Assembly: GCA_014138095.1 (NCBI GenBank) | Contig: JACGXE010000017.1 | Coordinates: 1 to 64,000 of the forward strand | DNA length: 64,000 bases | Source of the DNA: Ochrobactrum sp. RH2CCR150 | Lineage (GTDB): Bacteria; Pseudomonadota; Alphaproteobacteria; Rhizobiales; Rhizobiaceae | Reading direction: 5' to 3' | Shown here: piece by piece, positions 1 to 9,418 of the stretch | Layout: each line of letters begins with the position of its first letter | Position numbering within the stretch: position 1 is the stretch's first letter | The notes under the pieces: generated by a model | The model's database searches: none | What the model was told of the DNA's origin: nothing | What the model saw: only the letters and a program-made list of their open reading frames with translations | Made by a program: the position numbers and the translations under genes

Positions 1-48
1 GTCACCGGCAATCAGCATGATAATTTGATCCCGACCGCGACCTAAGAA

Positions 49-89
49 TCTCATCCAGATTGTCGCAAGCGTCTCATCCTGATTGTCGC
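49..89. repeat. Tandem 18-bp direct repeats, probable IS21-family end
   Basis: Two copies of TCTCATCC(A/T)GATTGTCGC lie at 49-66 and 72-89, a 23-bp period with one mismatch. Multiple transposase-binding repeats of this type sit inside the ends of IS21-family elements, and the sequence pattern resembles several of those ends. No transposase gene is present in the window, so the element would extend to the left of base 1 or be a remnant. The coding remnant that follows begins at about 99, consistent with an insertion or deletion boundary here. The repeats are seen directly; the family assignment is inference. Confidence 0.4.
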
Positions 90-98
90 GCTATAGCA

Positions 99-411
99 GA
101 TTATAGTCTCGCCCTCGGGCGGCGGCTTTTCAACACCAATCGATACGGCCTTGGATTCCTTCGGGCGCCAACGTAAAATCGTGGCCTCCGCTGCCTCCTT
201 CCTCGTAGTTCCAGAGATCGTCGCGAAGAGTGATCTTGTCGCTTTAGTCCCGCGGCGCTTGCTGCGGGGCAAAATGCCTCCGCTTGATGCAATAGATGTC
301 CCTTGGCTATTCGAACGCTTCCAAATCGAGCTTATATGGCACGAACGTACCCATGGACATCCTGCTCATCGCTGGATTCGTCAACTCGTGTTCGAATTGG
401 TGACCAAGTGA
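99..411 (+). pseudogene. C-terminal remnant of a LysR-family regulator
   Basis: The frame ending at the stop at 409-411 reads as the last 100 or so residues of a LysR substrate-binding domain: a VSPSGGG stretch, then VVPEIVAKSDLVALVPRRLL, then an IELIWHERT...HRWIRQLV tail. These are characteristic blocks of the NahR/NodD-like LysR branch. The N-terminal winged helix and most of the effector domain are missing; the frame is blocked by a stop just upstream at about 93-95, next to the IS21-like repeats. It is therefore a broken gene, not a short protein. It faces the NmrA-like remnant at 473-901. Confidence 0.65.
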
Positions 412-472
412 TGTAAGAAATCCATCCCACTATTCACCAACACCCTCAAAATGCCTAGCGCCTAGCTGAACA

Positions 473-901
473 TCACGCCGTTGTCATGGAATGGTTTATT
501 GAAATGCGAAAATGAGGCCGCCATCTGGTGGCAGCCCCATCCGGGCAAGCTTGCAAGTTGAAGTGAGTATACCCTGGCGCTTGCTGAGCAGACATAAGTT
601 CAGATGCGAAACTGCTATAGGAGTACAGAGGGCAAACCCCATGGTTGAGGATCACGTACTTTATCATGTGCTCATTGCCCATGAAATAAGTCGGGCGAAG
701 GATCGTGGTATTGAAGTTCATCTGTTTAAGCATCCTCTCGGCCCCTGACTTAACTGCAAAGTGTGACATATTCACAACCCGATCGGCAGCAAATACCGAA
801 AGATAAACGATCCGGTCGATACGGGATTTACGAGCGATGTTTAGCGTTATGATCGCCTGGTTAAATTCCATCACCTGTAATCGCATTGAGAATAGGTCCA
901 C
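473..901 (-). pseudogene. NmrA/SDR-like NAD(P)-binding protein remnant
   Basis: The reading frame of 142 codons contains the middle part of an NmrA-like atypical short-chain dehydrogenase: IDRIVYLSVFAADRV, then an AVKSGAERMLKQ helix and TTILRPTYFMGN, typical of the family's strand-helix-strand core. The N-terminal GxxGxxG dinucleotide-binding motif is absent. After VCPL the sequence no longer resembles the family, which suggests a frameshift or a foreign tail. The gene is probably inactive. An intact NmrA-like gene, not closely similar, is present at 41239-42132. Confidence 0.55.
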
Positions 902-1027
902 CAGATCAACATGACTGGCATATGCATAGCTGGAAAATTGCTGAACGCCGTCGGATGGAATGGAAAAGCCTTACCGGATATGGGAAACGCACCGGAGTAG
1001 AAAATGCCATCGGCGGCTATAAATCTA

Positions 1028-1874
1028 CTAGGTTGTGTCCCCATAAACGGGGTTCATATTCATAATGGTATGTGATCCAATCTCTGTAAAAGGAGATTGC
1101 CATGCGCCGTCACGAATTGAGCGACGAAGAATGGCGGTCATCGCGCCACTTCTGCCGACCAACACCCGTGGGATTGAACGCGTCGATGTTCGTCGAGTGA
1201 TAAACCGCATCCTTTGGCGGTTTCGGACCGGTTCATCGTGGCGGGATTTGCCCGAACGATACGGCCCGCGCACAACGCTATACGATCGGTTCTCCCGCTG
1301 GCGTAAAGCAGGTGTCTGGGATCGCCTTCTTGACGCGGTTTCAAAGCGTTACCACGGAGTTATCGTGATGATCGATTCATCCTGCGTTCGCGTTCACCAG
1401 CATGGTGCCAATGCTAAGAAGGGGGCCTGCCGATCCTTGCATGGGACGTTCGCGTGTTGGCCTGACGACGAAAATCCATGCTCTCGTTGATGCAGATGGC
1501 CGACCGGTTAAGCTGGAACTCACGGCAGGTCAGGCTGCGGATGCGCCTATGGCTGAAAAGCTGCCCAGTGATCTGCAGCACGGCACAACGATCCTGGCCG
1601 ATAAGGCATATGATACCGACGCAATTCGCAACTTCGCCATGCAACGCAAATGCTGGGCGAACATTCCTGCAAAAGCCAATCGCAAACAGACCTTCAGCTT
1701 TAGCCGTTGGGTCTATCGTCAGCGTAATCTCGTCGAGCGGTTCTTCAATCGTATCAAACAGATGCGCGGCTTGGCCACTCGATATGATCGACGCGCTGAC
1801 AACTACCTTGTCGAGCTCAAGCTCGCTGCGACAAGGATATGGATTGCATCAGCTAATGGGGGTCCGCTTCCTAG
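1028..1874 (+). mobile_element. Degenerate IS5-family element (IS427-like)
   Basis: A complete-length but decayed IS5-family element. The left end starts with GGTTGTGTCCCCAT at 1031, the right end is an imperfect match in inverse orientation at about 1854-1871, and both are flanked by CTAG (1028-1031 and 1871-1874), which fits the YTAR target preference of IS5-type elements. The interior encodes one DDE transposase in broken frames. End positions are approximate because the inverted repeats have diverged. Confidence 0.65.
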
Positions 1875-1911
1875 TGCAACATCGCTGCGATCACGCAAGT
1901 TTGCCAAATAA
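1102..1911 (+). pseudogene. IS5-family transposase, broken by two compensating indels
   Basis: Translation begins MRRHELSDEEW at 1102, has to move to another frame near 1132 to continue as VIAPLLPTNTRGIERVDVRR...WRFRTGSSWRDLPERYGPRTTLYDRF, and returns to the original frame near 1430 for CMGRSRVGLTTKIHALVDADGRPV through NLVERFFNRIKQ. The catalytic region of the IS5 DDE fold is recognisable (MIDSSCVRVHQ, LADKAYD, NLVERFFN). Because the first and last segments share a frame, the ancestor was a single open frame and the present copy carries a one-base loss and a one-base gain. The last residues run past the IS end into flanking DNA. Confidence 0.7.
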
Positions 1912-2234
1912 GACAACTGAAATTAAGATCGGATGCAGCGCCGGTAATCGCATGCTACAAACACCAAGCTCGAAATCCGTCCGTATGAAAGTTGAAACTG
2001 CACAATCAAACATTTGAAACTCGCCCCCCGCTTATTCCGGTCCATGCAATAATGCCGCTCTCGACAGCGATTTCTGCGAAGCCCTAAAGAAGCAGTCTCA
2101 GCCCCAATCCTGATGTCAGATGATTATCTCGGCCTTCCATTGAACTATCAACGAGATTTGCATGATGCGACGCCTATGCGCCAGGTACGCGGTGTTGATC
2201 CTACCGCAGAAATAACGTCTTTCGACTTACGAGA
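1875..2234. other. No recognisable gene
   Basis: About 360 bases between the IS5-family right end and the transporter gene. Short open frames cross it on both strands, but none shows a domain, a convincing ribosome-binding site or continuity with a known family. Confidence 0.5.
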
Positions 2235-3158
2235 TCAATCGACCCGCGCCGATCGTTTGCCCTTGTGTTTCGGATCAAATACTATGATGGCGGCCCCTGT
2301 GAGCACCACCAGAACCATTCCCGCGATCGCCAATGCATCTGGTACGGTACGGAAAAAGAGAGCACCGGCGAATATCGCCCAGAGGGCTACCAGGTAGTAC
2401 AGAGGAGCAACGACAGCTATCGGACCTGATTTATAGGCACTGTAGAGCAGATAATGGCCGCTGAACAAAAAGAATCCCGAGCCGGACAGAAGACTGACCT
2501 GTTTTAGGCTTGGCACGACGGTGCGTTCGATTATCAGATGCATTGCCGCAGTACCGATCAAGACGATAATGCTAGCGCCGAGTGCGACGACGAGCCCTGC
2601 GATTCTAACCGGGACCATCCGGCCCACGATATCGCGGACGCCACCTAGAAATGCAGTGCCAATTGCGAGAAGCGCGTATGACGACAAGCCCTCGCCTGTC
2701 GGGTGGGCGATCATGACAGCTCCAGTAAAACCAAGCAAAATGCATACCATGGGAGCGGCACCTAGTCGCTCTTTGAATGCAATTCTCGCCCCCAAGAGGA
2801 CGACAAGCGGTGTTATCTGGAGTATCGCAATTACATTCGCGATTGGCAGGTTCACCAGCGCATCAATGTAACAAATTACTGCGGCCAGCTCCAAGGCGTT
2901 ACGCGTCAGAACCCACCTATCAATGAGGCCAGGTATCGCGCGCACCTGCCCTGTTACAAAGACCAGCAGCACCCCACACGCAGTGGCGAATACGCCTCGT
3001 AAAGCCAGGGTCTCATATAAGGGAAGTCCCGCGGTGGCAAGCTTCATCGTCGTGTCGCTTGCGACGTAACAACCAGTTGCGCCGACCATAGCTAACGGGC
3101 CTGCGTAAAATCTATCTAATGCGGACAAACTTTCACCTGTCGTTTTCTTCGACCGCAT
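2235..3158 (-). CDS. DMT-superfamily (EamA) transporter
   Basis: A 307-residue inner-membrane protein with about ten hydrophobic segments arranged as two EamA repeats of the drug/metabolite transporter superfamily. Blocks such as LPLYETLALRGVFATACG, LELAAVICYIDALVNLPIANV (helices of the first repeat) and YKSGPIAVVAPLYYLVALWA (second repeat) match RhaT/RarD-like members, and the length is normal. Members move small metabolites or drugs across the inner membrane, usually outward; the substrate cannot be read from sequence. It lies downstream of the amidase gene on the same strand with a 200-bp gap, so co-transcription is possible. The ATG at 3158 starts the full first membrane helix. Confidence 0.85.
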   Translation of the reverse strand: MRSKKTTGESLSALDRFYAGPLAMVGATGCYVASDTTMKLATAGLPLYETLALRGVFATACGVLLVFVTGQVRAIPGLIDRWVLTRNALELAAVICYIDALVNLPIANVIAILQITPLVVLLGARIAFKERLGAAPMVCILLGFTGAVMIAHPTGEGLSSYALLAIGTAFLGGVRDIVGRMVPVRIAGLVVALGASIIVLIGTAAMHLIIERTVVPSLKQVSLLSGSGFFLFSGHYLLYSAYKSGPIAVVAPLYYLVALWAIFAGALFFRTVPDALAIAGMVLVVLTGAAIIVFDPKHKGKRSARVD

Positions 3159-3364
3159 TTGCAGCCAACTGATCCTCGGCGCGATGGCACTTCATCGATA
3201 TCGCGGGCTTCGGGAGAAAGAACTATGTCCGCGCGGCCCATGATCACCAAGGAGCTGACCAATCTCTTCTGGAGCGACTTTTGGTTTTTTCCATGCATCA
3301 CCGATCGAGAGGACCGGGTACCTTTTGAACGCACCGCGGGCTGCCATCGACAATCACTCCGTTC

Positions 3365-4756
3365 TCAGTGTACGGGATCAACAGGAGCGATCTCTACACC
3401 TGCCGCCTCGATGGTTTCTCCCGCTGCTAGGCACAAGTCCTCACGGAAGCGGGCTGCCACCAACTGGACGCCGACTGGAATACGACCCACGAAGCCCGTT
3501 GTCATACTCAAGGCCGGCAAGCCCATGAATGGAATTCCTACCTGCGGCATCTGGGCATGCCAAACGCGCTCGAGCTCAGACTGGCTTTTTAGATCAAGAT
3601 TGTCCTTGAAGGGCAGCTCACCCGATACAGGCATAAGAACGACGGTATATTTTTCTAGGAAAGCAAACCAAGTCCGAATTATCTCGTCACGACGTATCAA
3701 AGTCCCTGAAAGATCGAACGGATAGACCCTCTCCCGCATGCCAACCAGGCATGCGAGCGCACCTGGATCGCCCTCGCGCTCAGCAGCCTCCAACTGGGCT
3801 TCATAGCAATCGCCCAACCAAAGGCGTGCTTGCAGGGCGGCGGGCTCTCGCAGAGGAGGCGTATCGCGCACCTCCTCGACAATCCATCCCGCGCGACTGA
3901 GGTGATCCGCGGCTCTAAGTACCGCAGAGACCACTTCAGGCTTCGGATTAAGACCGTCCGGGTCAACACTAAGCGCAACGCGTTTCGGACGCGCCGGGCC
4001 TTCGAGCGGCACAGGGGCATACCAGGGATCGTAAGGGCACGGCACCGACATCGCTTCCAGCCCCAGACGCAGGTCCGCGATTGTCCTTGCGAGAGGTCCG
4101 GAGACTGCCCCAATCTGGCCGCCGATCGTCCGACCGCCAAACGATGGATTGAAATGCGGCACCCGACCGAGACTAGGCCTTAGACCGTGCACGCCGCATG
4201 CGTAAGCAGGGTATCGTATCGAACCCGCTATATCGCTGCCGTGAGCAATTTGGCCAATCCCCGCGGCGACGGCGGCCCCTGCCCCTCCCGAAGACCCCCC
4301 AGGTGTGATGTCTGGATCGTGGGGATTCTTGGTGTCTCCGTGAAGAAGGTTCGTGCTGAACCACCGATAGGAAACTGCCGAACAGTTCGTACGGCCAAGC
4401 AGAATAGCGCCGCTCTTTCTCAGGTTGGCAATGGCAGGATTATCTGCTGGCGCGAGATTGCCCCGCTGAAGCCGCATGCCGTCGCTCGTGGCATAACCCT
4501 CCTGATCCGCGCCGATCTTCGTCGTCACCGGAACGCCCGCGAGAGTACCTAACTGGTCACCCCGAGCGATAGCGTCATCTATCGCCTCTGCCTGTTTCAT
4601 CACGTCGTCAGGACGGTGATCCACCACTGCGTTAATCATCGGGTTGACGGCATGAAGCCGGTCAAGGGACGCTTCTGCGGACTCTTTCGCTGAAATTTGC
4701 TTCGTCTTGATCAGTTTGGCTAACTCAGTTGCCGACAAACGCCAAAGATCCTGCAT
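3365..4756 (-). CDS. Amidase-signature family hydrolase
   Basis: A 463-residue amidase with the complete Ser-cisSer-Lys catalytic set: Lys80 in GVPVTTKIGAD, the GGSSGG loop at 153-158 giving the cis-Ser 156, and nucleophile Ser179 in GSDIAGSIRYPA. Family members hydrolyse amide bonds in the cytoplasm (acylamides, allophanate, nitrile-derived amides). Length and motif spacing are normal, so the protein should be active; the substrate is not determined. Its neighbours are a DMT exporter and a sugar-type ABC importer, which suggests a catabolic role for an amide-containing compound. The start at 4756 gives a family-typical N terminus (MQDLWRLSATELAKLI). Confidence 0.9.
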   Translation of the reverse strand: MQDLWRLSATELAKLIKTKQISAKESAEASLDRLHAVNPMINAVVDHRPDDVMKQAEAIDDAIARGDQLGTLAGVPVTTKIGADQEGYATSDGMRLQRGNLAPADNPAIANLRKSGAILLGRTNCSAVSYRWFSTNLLHGDTKNPHDPDITPGGSSGGAGAAVAAGIGQIAHGSDIAGSIRYPAYACGVHGLRPSLGRVPHFNPSFGGRTIGGQIGAVSGPLARTIADLRLGLEAMSVPCPYDPWYAPVPLEGPARPKRVALSVDPDGLNPKPEVVSAVLRAADHLSRAGWIVEEVRDTPPLREPAALQARLWLGDCYEAQLEAAEREGDPGALACLVGMRERVYPFDLSGTLIRRDEIIRTWFAFLEKYTVVLMPVSGELPFKDNLDLKSQSELERVWHAQMPQVGIPFMGLPALSMTTGFVGRIPVGVQLVAARFREDLCLAAGETIEAAGVEIAPVDPVH

Positions 4757-4882
4757 GGGATACTCCGCTCAACTGGCTGGGATACGACGAGGCGCGTTGG
4801 ATCGCTGACTTCAAAGCGCTCGGACTCACGTCCTTGCCCCGAACCGAACCCGATCAAAACCCGCAGAATCCGCAACGAATAT

Positions 4883-5434
4883 TTAAAATGTCTCGAAATC
4901 CCGAGCTATCTTCGAATCGTGCCTTGGTATAACGCTCCTTAGAGCAATGTTGACATCGCATGGCCTGGGCCAGACGATCGAAGACGAGCTGCCAGCGAGG
5001 CTGACTGTTTTAAAAACAGCGAGTGCCTCGCGTTCTTTAATTGGCCGAACACCATTCGCGACTATCAGCTCTGCAATGATCGAAGAAGCCGGCGTTCCCA
5101 ATTGCCGGCGCCAAGATCGAGAGGCATTGTCGATCGTTGCGCGTTTCTCGCCGGCGGCGTAGAATCGTATCTCGATCGTGGATCCGTACCAGACAAGGTC
5201 GCCGTCGACTCTCATCTTGGCTGGCCGATTGTGGAGGACAAGCATGCCGTCGACGGTCGGTTCGAAATCACCCCAGGTAGGAGGCGTTCGGACTTGCAGC
5301 GGCCCGTATGATACGGTCCGCCAATCTCGCCTGAGCCGTTGTCGCAGCGCGCGCGACCCTTTACGCGCACTGCTGACCACGTATCCTGTGCCGTAAGCGA
5401 CGAGCGCCACAGGCAACAGGGAAACTGCGGCCAC
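4883..5434 (-). CDS. Conserved hypothetical protein after the ABC permease
   Basis: Not recognised. The 183-residue product starts at a GTG only 5 bases after the permease stop, so it is very likely the last gene of the ABC operon. Residues 1-20 form one hydrophobic segment (VSLLPVALVAYGTGYVV) followed by a strongly basic stretch (RKGSRALRQRLRRDWR), the charge pattern of a membrane anchor with a cytoplasmic body. The rest is soluble and rich in Trp, Arg and beta-type segments, with no known catalytic motif. It could be an accessory factor of the transporter. The confidence reflects that it is a gene, not its function. Confidence 0.6.
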   Translation of the reverse strand: MAAVSLLPVALVAYGTGYVVSSARKGSRALRQRLRRDWRTVSYGPLQVRTPPTWGDFEPTVDGMLVLHNRPAKMRVDGDLVWYGSTIEIRFYAAGEKRATIDNASRSWRRQLGTPASSIIAELIVANGVRPIKEREALAVFKTVSLAGSSSSIVWPRPCDVNIALRSVIPRHDSKIARDFETF

Positions 5435-5439
5435 TTTAA

Positions 5440-6642
5440 TCAGGGACGTGCGAATAGCTTGCCTCCGCGCTTGGAAAGAACGTCGATGTATACAGCGAGC
5501 ATAAGGACGATACCACTCGTGATGTTTTGATAGGCAGTGGGAACGTTCAAGAGTGAAAGACCATTGCCCAAGCTCTGCATTAGCAGTGCACCCAACAGTA
5601 CGCCGGACACCTTGCCGGTTCCGCCGTAGAGGCTCGCCCCGCCGATAACCACAGCTGCAATGGCATTCAGCTCTAGAAACAAACCTGACTCAGGTGGTGC
5701 GGACCCCAATCGGCCTACAAACATCAGAGTTGCGATGCCCGTCAAAACTCCGATCAGAATAAAGGAGGTCACCAGGTGCTTGGTAATCGGAATGCCTGCG
5801 GACTTCGCGGCAGCACGATTACCACCGACCGCGTAGACATGACGGCCCCAGACCGTGTTGCTGAGCATCCACGAGAGGACACCGGCAGCTGCGAGCGTAA
5901 TAAATACAGGCATCGGAAGACCGCGATAGGAAATCGTTGCCCAGGCAAGCAAGACGACGCTAGCGAAGCCAAGCATAACACGAACTATCACACTCCGCGG
6001 ATGATCACTTTTCTTGATTGAGCGGAGCGGCCACAGGGATACCAACGCTGCTATAGCGATGAACGCCCAAAGAGCAGGGCCGGTTACGAAAGCGTCCCCG
6101 AAGAAGCGGATATCGTCCGAGATGCCGGAAATCGTTCTGCCGCCAGACAGGGCGAGGGCCAAGCCGCGAAGCAACATAAGTGAGCCAAGTGTCGCCACGA
6201 AAGAAGGCAGGCCGAGTTTGGCGATCCAAGCGCCGTTCCAAAGGCCAACTGCCACGCCCATTGCAAGCGCGGCACAGATCGTTACCCAAGGGGTGACCGT
6301 ACCACTTGCCTCAATCATGGCGACGATCGTCACACAGAGACTCATGAATGAACCGACGGAAAGATCGATCTCGCCCTGAGCGATTACGACCAGCATACCA
6401 AGAGCGACAATGGCGGTGATCGCGGTCTGGCGCATCAAATTGCTGAGATTTCGATCACTGACGAACACACCGTCGGTCAGCACGGAAAAGACCAGCCAGA
6501 CAAGAGCGATGGCAACGAGCAAGCCAGCGGCCGAACGCAGGATCGATATGACGGAATTGGCACGGCTTGGGGTTGAGGCTTTCACCTCTGGAGAGGTGAT
6601 TATAACCGTGTCACCTTTCAGATTAGCTACATTCGTTTTCAT
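5440..6642 (-). CDS. Sugar-type ABC transporter permease (RbsC/XylH family)
   Basis: A 400-residue permease of the CUT2 branch (BPD_transp_2 fold). It has about ten membrane helices, the TAITAIVALGMLVVIAQGEIDLSVGSFM block typical of RbsC-like proteins, and the ATLGSLMLLRGLAL and AVVIGGASLYGGTGKVSG segments, the latter containing the ATPase-coupling loop. It would form the homodimeric channel for the ATPase at 6639-8225 and receive substrate from the periplasmic protein at 8243-9322. Its ATG overlaps the ATPase stop (ATGA), showing translational coupling. Length is slightly above the usual 320-350 because of a long N-terminal tail. Confidence 0.92.
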   Translation of the reverse strand: MKTNVANLKGDTVIITSPEVKASTPSRANSVISILRSAAGLLVAIALVWLVFSVLTDGVFVSDRNLSNLMRQTAITAIVALGMLVVIAQGEIDLSVGSFMSLCVTIVAMIEASGTVTPWVTICAALAMGVAVGLWNGAWIAKLGLPSFVATLGSLMLLRGLALALSGGRTISGISDDIRFFGDAFVTGPALWAFIAIAALVSLWPLRSIKKSDHPRSVIVRVMLGFASVVLLAWATISYRGLPMPVFITLAAAGVLSWMLSNTVWGRHVYAVGGNRAAAKSAGIPITKHLVTSFILIGVLTGIATLMFVGRLGSAPPESGLFLELNAIAAVVIGGASLYGGTGKVSGVLLGALLMQSLGNGLSLLNVPTAYQNITSGIVLMLAVYIDVLSKRGGKLFARP

Positions 6643-8225
6643 TGCTGTTCCACCATTTTCTCAATTACAGTACCGCCGGCCAGAGCCAGAAGCTCATGAC
6701 GGTTTGTGTCTCTAGTGTTCAGGAGTGTGACGATCTTGCCGTCGCGCAGCACAAGAATGCGGTCCGAGAGCTCCAGAGCCTCATCCTCTTCCATCGTGGC
6801 GTAAAGCACGGCCGTCCCGGCTGCTGCGACGTTCCTGATAAGGCGATATACATCCTGCTTCGCGCCAAGATCGATGCCACGTGTTGGCTCGTCCAGAAGA
6901 ACGAGCCGCGGCTCGTTGATCAGCGCTCTCGCGAGCAACACTTTCTGCTGGTTGCCGCCGCTTAGATTGCTGATCGGCTGGTCCGGACCCTGCGTGCGAA
7001 TTGCGAGGTCGCAGATGAATGACCGACAGAGTTCCTTTGACTGCTCGTGATTGACGATTGAACCTTTGCGGGGAGCTCCCTTGTGCCATCCAAGCATCAT
7101 GTTTTCGACAACGGAAAGATGCGGAACCAGACCGTCTTTCTGGCGCTCCGCGGACACGTAGGCAATGCCCTGAGAAATCGAGTCACGTGGATTCCGTGGC
7201 CTAAAATCGCTCCCTGCTAGCTCCACAGATCCGCTCGTGAGCTCCGGCATCAAGCCGTAGAGAGATTCGACAAACTCCGTTTTACCTGCGCCAAGAGGGC
7301 CATAAACCGCAATGATTTCTCCTACGTGGACGTCGAGGCTAATCGGACCGACATCGCGCGGTGATTCCAATGCGCGCGCGCGGTGCCAATCGCGGAGCCG
7401 AACGGCAGCTTTCCCCTGGATAGCACGGCCATTCTCGTTGGCACGCTCGGATTCTGCCAATGCACCACCGAGCATCGCCCGAACGATGGCCCCCTGATCG
7501 AGTTCTGAACGAGCGGCCTCAAGCGCTACGCGACCGTCCCGTAGTATTACGACGCGATCACACACTTTAAGGATCTCGTCCGTACGATGGGATATAAAGA
7601 TTATACCCGCGCCCTGTGATGCGAGTTCGCGCATCCGGTCCAAGAGAAGACCGATCTCGTCAGCGCCGAGCGCCGAAGTCGATTCGTCGAACACAAATAC
7701 GCGGCTGCCGCTGGCGATCGCGCGAGCAATCTCAACTTGCTCCATCAGCGCGACGCCACCCTGCCCCGCGAGCGGTCGCCTGGTGTCAATGTCGAGACCC
7801 AGCCTCCGCATGGCGGCATCGGCTCTGGAATAAAGCTCTTTCCAGTCGATAACGCCAAAGCGGGACGGCTCGATCGTGAGCATTACGTTTTCGCCAATCG
7901 TGAGATGAGGTACGACTGCGCCTTCCTGGTGAACGAGCGCTACGCCCGCCGAGTGCGCGTCACGCGCATCCGCAAAAGCCGCCAGCTTGCCGTCACAAGT
8001 GACGGTGCCGCGATAAGCGCCGCAAGGTATTTCTCCCACGATGACTTTCGCGAGAGTGCTTTTGCCTGCGCCGTTGGCACCCATCAATCCGACGACCTCA
8101 CCGGCGGCGACATTAAAGCTGACATTATTCAAAGCACGGGTGGCACCGAACTCGACGGTAATGCCGTCGAGTTTTAACAACTCGGCGGCACCCTGCTTGC
8201 TGGAGGAGGCAAGCGCTACAGACAT
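6639..8225 (-). CDS. Sugar-type ABC transporter ATP-binding protein (RbsA/XylG family)
   Basis: A duplicated ABC ATPase of about 528 residues. The first half has Walker A GANGAGKST and Walker B VFVFDEST; the second half has a divergent P-loop GPLGAGKTE, the signature LSGGNQQKV and Walker B LVLLDEPTRG. This one-polypeptide, two-domain layout is the mark of CUT2 importers for ribose, xylose and similar compounds. In the first half the usual signature is weak (AGQGGVALMEQVEIARA), as often seen in this family. The ATG at 8225 has GGGAG nearby; GTG codons at 8231 and 8234 are alternative starts. It is in an operon with the binding protein upstream and the permease downstream. Confidence 0.92.
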   Translation of the reverse strand: MSVALASSSKQGAAELLKLDGITVEFGATRALNNVSFNVAAGEVVGLMGANGAGKSTLAKVIVGEIPCGAYRGTVTCDGKLAAFADARDAHSAGVALVHQEGAVVPHLTIGENVMLTIEPSRFGVIDWKELYSRADAAMRRLGLDIDTRRPLAGQGGVALMEQVEIARAIASGSRVFVFDESTSALGADEIGLLLDRMRELASQGAGIIFISHRTDEILKVCDRVVILRDGRVALEAARSELDQGAIVRAMLGGALAESERANENGRAIQGKAAVRLRDWHRARALESPRDVGPISLDVHVGEIIAVYGPLGAGKTEFVESLYGLMPELTSGSVELAGSDFRPRNPRDSISQGIAYVSAERQKDGLVPHLSVVENMMLGWHKGAPRKGSIVNHEQSKELCRSFICDLAIRTQGPDQPISNLSGGNQQKVLLARALINEPRLVLLDEPTRGIDLGAKQDVYRLIRNVAAAGTAVLYATMEEDEALELSDRILVLRDGKIVTLLNTRDTNRHELLALAGGTVIEKMVEQQ

Positions 8226-8242
8226 TTCCACCACTCCCGCTC

Positions 8243-9322
8243 CTACTCGACCTTCAGGCCAATATCTTCCGGTTTCAACCAGTCAGTGACTTTCAGGAAC
8301 TCGGGCAGTGTCTCGCGGTTGACGACACGCGACTGAATTCGCATGCCGGGGATTTTCTTTCCGCCGACATCTATTGTGTCATTGCTCTGAGGCTTCTGCC
8401 TTTTGATGAGTGCGTCCGCTGCTTCTGCTGCCACGCGACCCATTTGGATCAGATCCGTCCAGGCGCTCATGGCCATGTCGCCCTTGACGATCGAGCGAGC
8501 GCCTTCAGGCCAAACGTCTTCACCACAGATCCAGACTTTTCCGTTGAGCCCCTCTTCAGTTAGCGCCTTGAGAGCTCCAAGCGCGAGGCCTTCCTCATTC
8601 GCAACGACAGCCTGGATGTCGTTATTGTTCTTGGTGAGAGCGTCTTCCATCTGCTTGAGAGCCGACTCGGGACGCCAGTTGTCATGCCACTGGTGAGAAA
8701 CAATTTTGATTTCGCCAGAGTCGATATAGGGCTTAAGAATACGAAGCGCACCTTCGGTCTTCTGACGGGCGACGTCGATGCCTTCCGGGCCGCTGACGAT
8801 CGCCCAGTTGCCTTTCCTGGCTTCCTTGAGAGCTTGTTTAGCCTGAAGCTCACCCACCAGATAATTGTCGCGGCCAGCCCAATAATCGATGGCGGCGGAC
8901 GGTATGACGTAGTTGTAGGAGATAATGGGGATATCCGGCGAGTCGTTCTTTACACGCTCGACGATTTTGGCACCGGACTCCACGTTGACCGGGATGATGA
9001 TGAGAGCCTGAATACCCTGCGAGAGCATCGCGTCGATCTGCGAATCTTGCGTGGCGACGTCTTCGTCTGCGCCCTGGATAATGTAACGCAGCCCAAGTTC
9101 TTGTGCGCGCATCTCAAAGTAGTGGCGATCGTGCGGCCAACGGAAAGCGTCGAAGCTTGGAAAGCTGAACCCGACCAGGGGGCCATCTGCCGCACGGACG
9201 GAAAGCGCGCCGGCTCCCAACGTAGCCGTGGCAGCACCATACGCCGCCGCCGTCTTCATAAAGCCACGACGAGAAATGCGGCCCTCGGCCAGCATTTTAG
9301 CTAGTGAAAATAAATCACTCAT
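8243..9322 (-). CDS. Periplasmic sugar-binding protein with Tat signal
   Basis: A 359-residue type-I periplasmic binding protein of the RbsB/ChvE family. The N terminus has a twin-arginine motif (SRRGFMK) followed by a hydrophobic stretch and an AxA-type cleavage site near ADG, so it should be exported folded by Tat, which is less common than Sec for this family. Ligand-domain blocks include QDSQIDAMLSQGIQALIIIPV and a second-lobe VVANEEGLALGALKAL. It captures the substrate for the ABC importer. A good ribosome-binding site (GGAGG) precedes the ATG at 9322, and a perfect inverted repeat lies about 100 bases upstream. The ligand is unknown; the catabolic neighbours suggest it may not be a simple pentose. 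Confidence 0.9.
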   Translation of the reverse strand: MSDLFSLAKMLAEGRISRRGFMKTAAAYGAATATLGAGALSVRAADGPLVGFSFPSFDAFRWPHDRHYFEMRAQELGLRYIIQGADEDVATQDSQIDAMLSQGIQALIIIPVNVESGAKIVERVKNDSPDIPIISYNYVIPSAAIDYWAGRDNYLVGELQAKQALKEARKGNWAIVSGPEGIDVARQKTEGALRILKPYIDSGEIKIVSHQWHDNWRPESALKQMEDALTKNNNDIQAVVANEEGLALGALKALTEEGLNGKVWICGEDVWPEGARSIVKGDMAMSAWTDLIQMGRVAAEAADALIKRQKPQSNDTIDVGGKKIPGMRIQSRVVNRETLPEFLKVTDWLKPEDIGLKVE

Positions 9323-9418
9323 GAAAACCTCCGGAGATAAACCTGCTGACTAGCGGCGAACCGTTCGCGGTCTTCTTCCCTAATCAGTCGTTCCCATCAG
9401 TCTGTCTTTGCAGCTGAT

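Noticed and set aside
1402..1490. Programmed frameshift between two IS5 ORFs
   Set aside because: Considered because many IS427-like elements have it, but the upstream indel near 1132 puts both outer segments in the same frame, which is better explained by decay.
2113..2397. Rightward frame of 94 codons before the DMT gene
   Set aside because: Mostly antisense to the transporter C terminus and without a domain.
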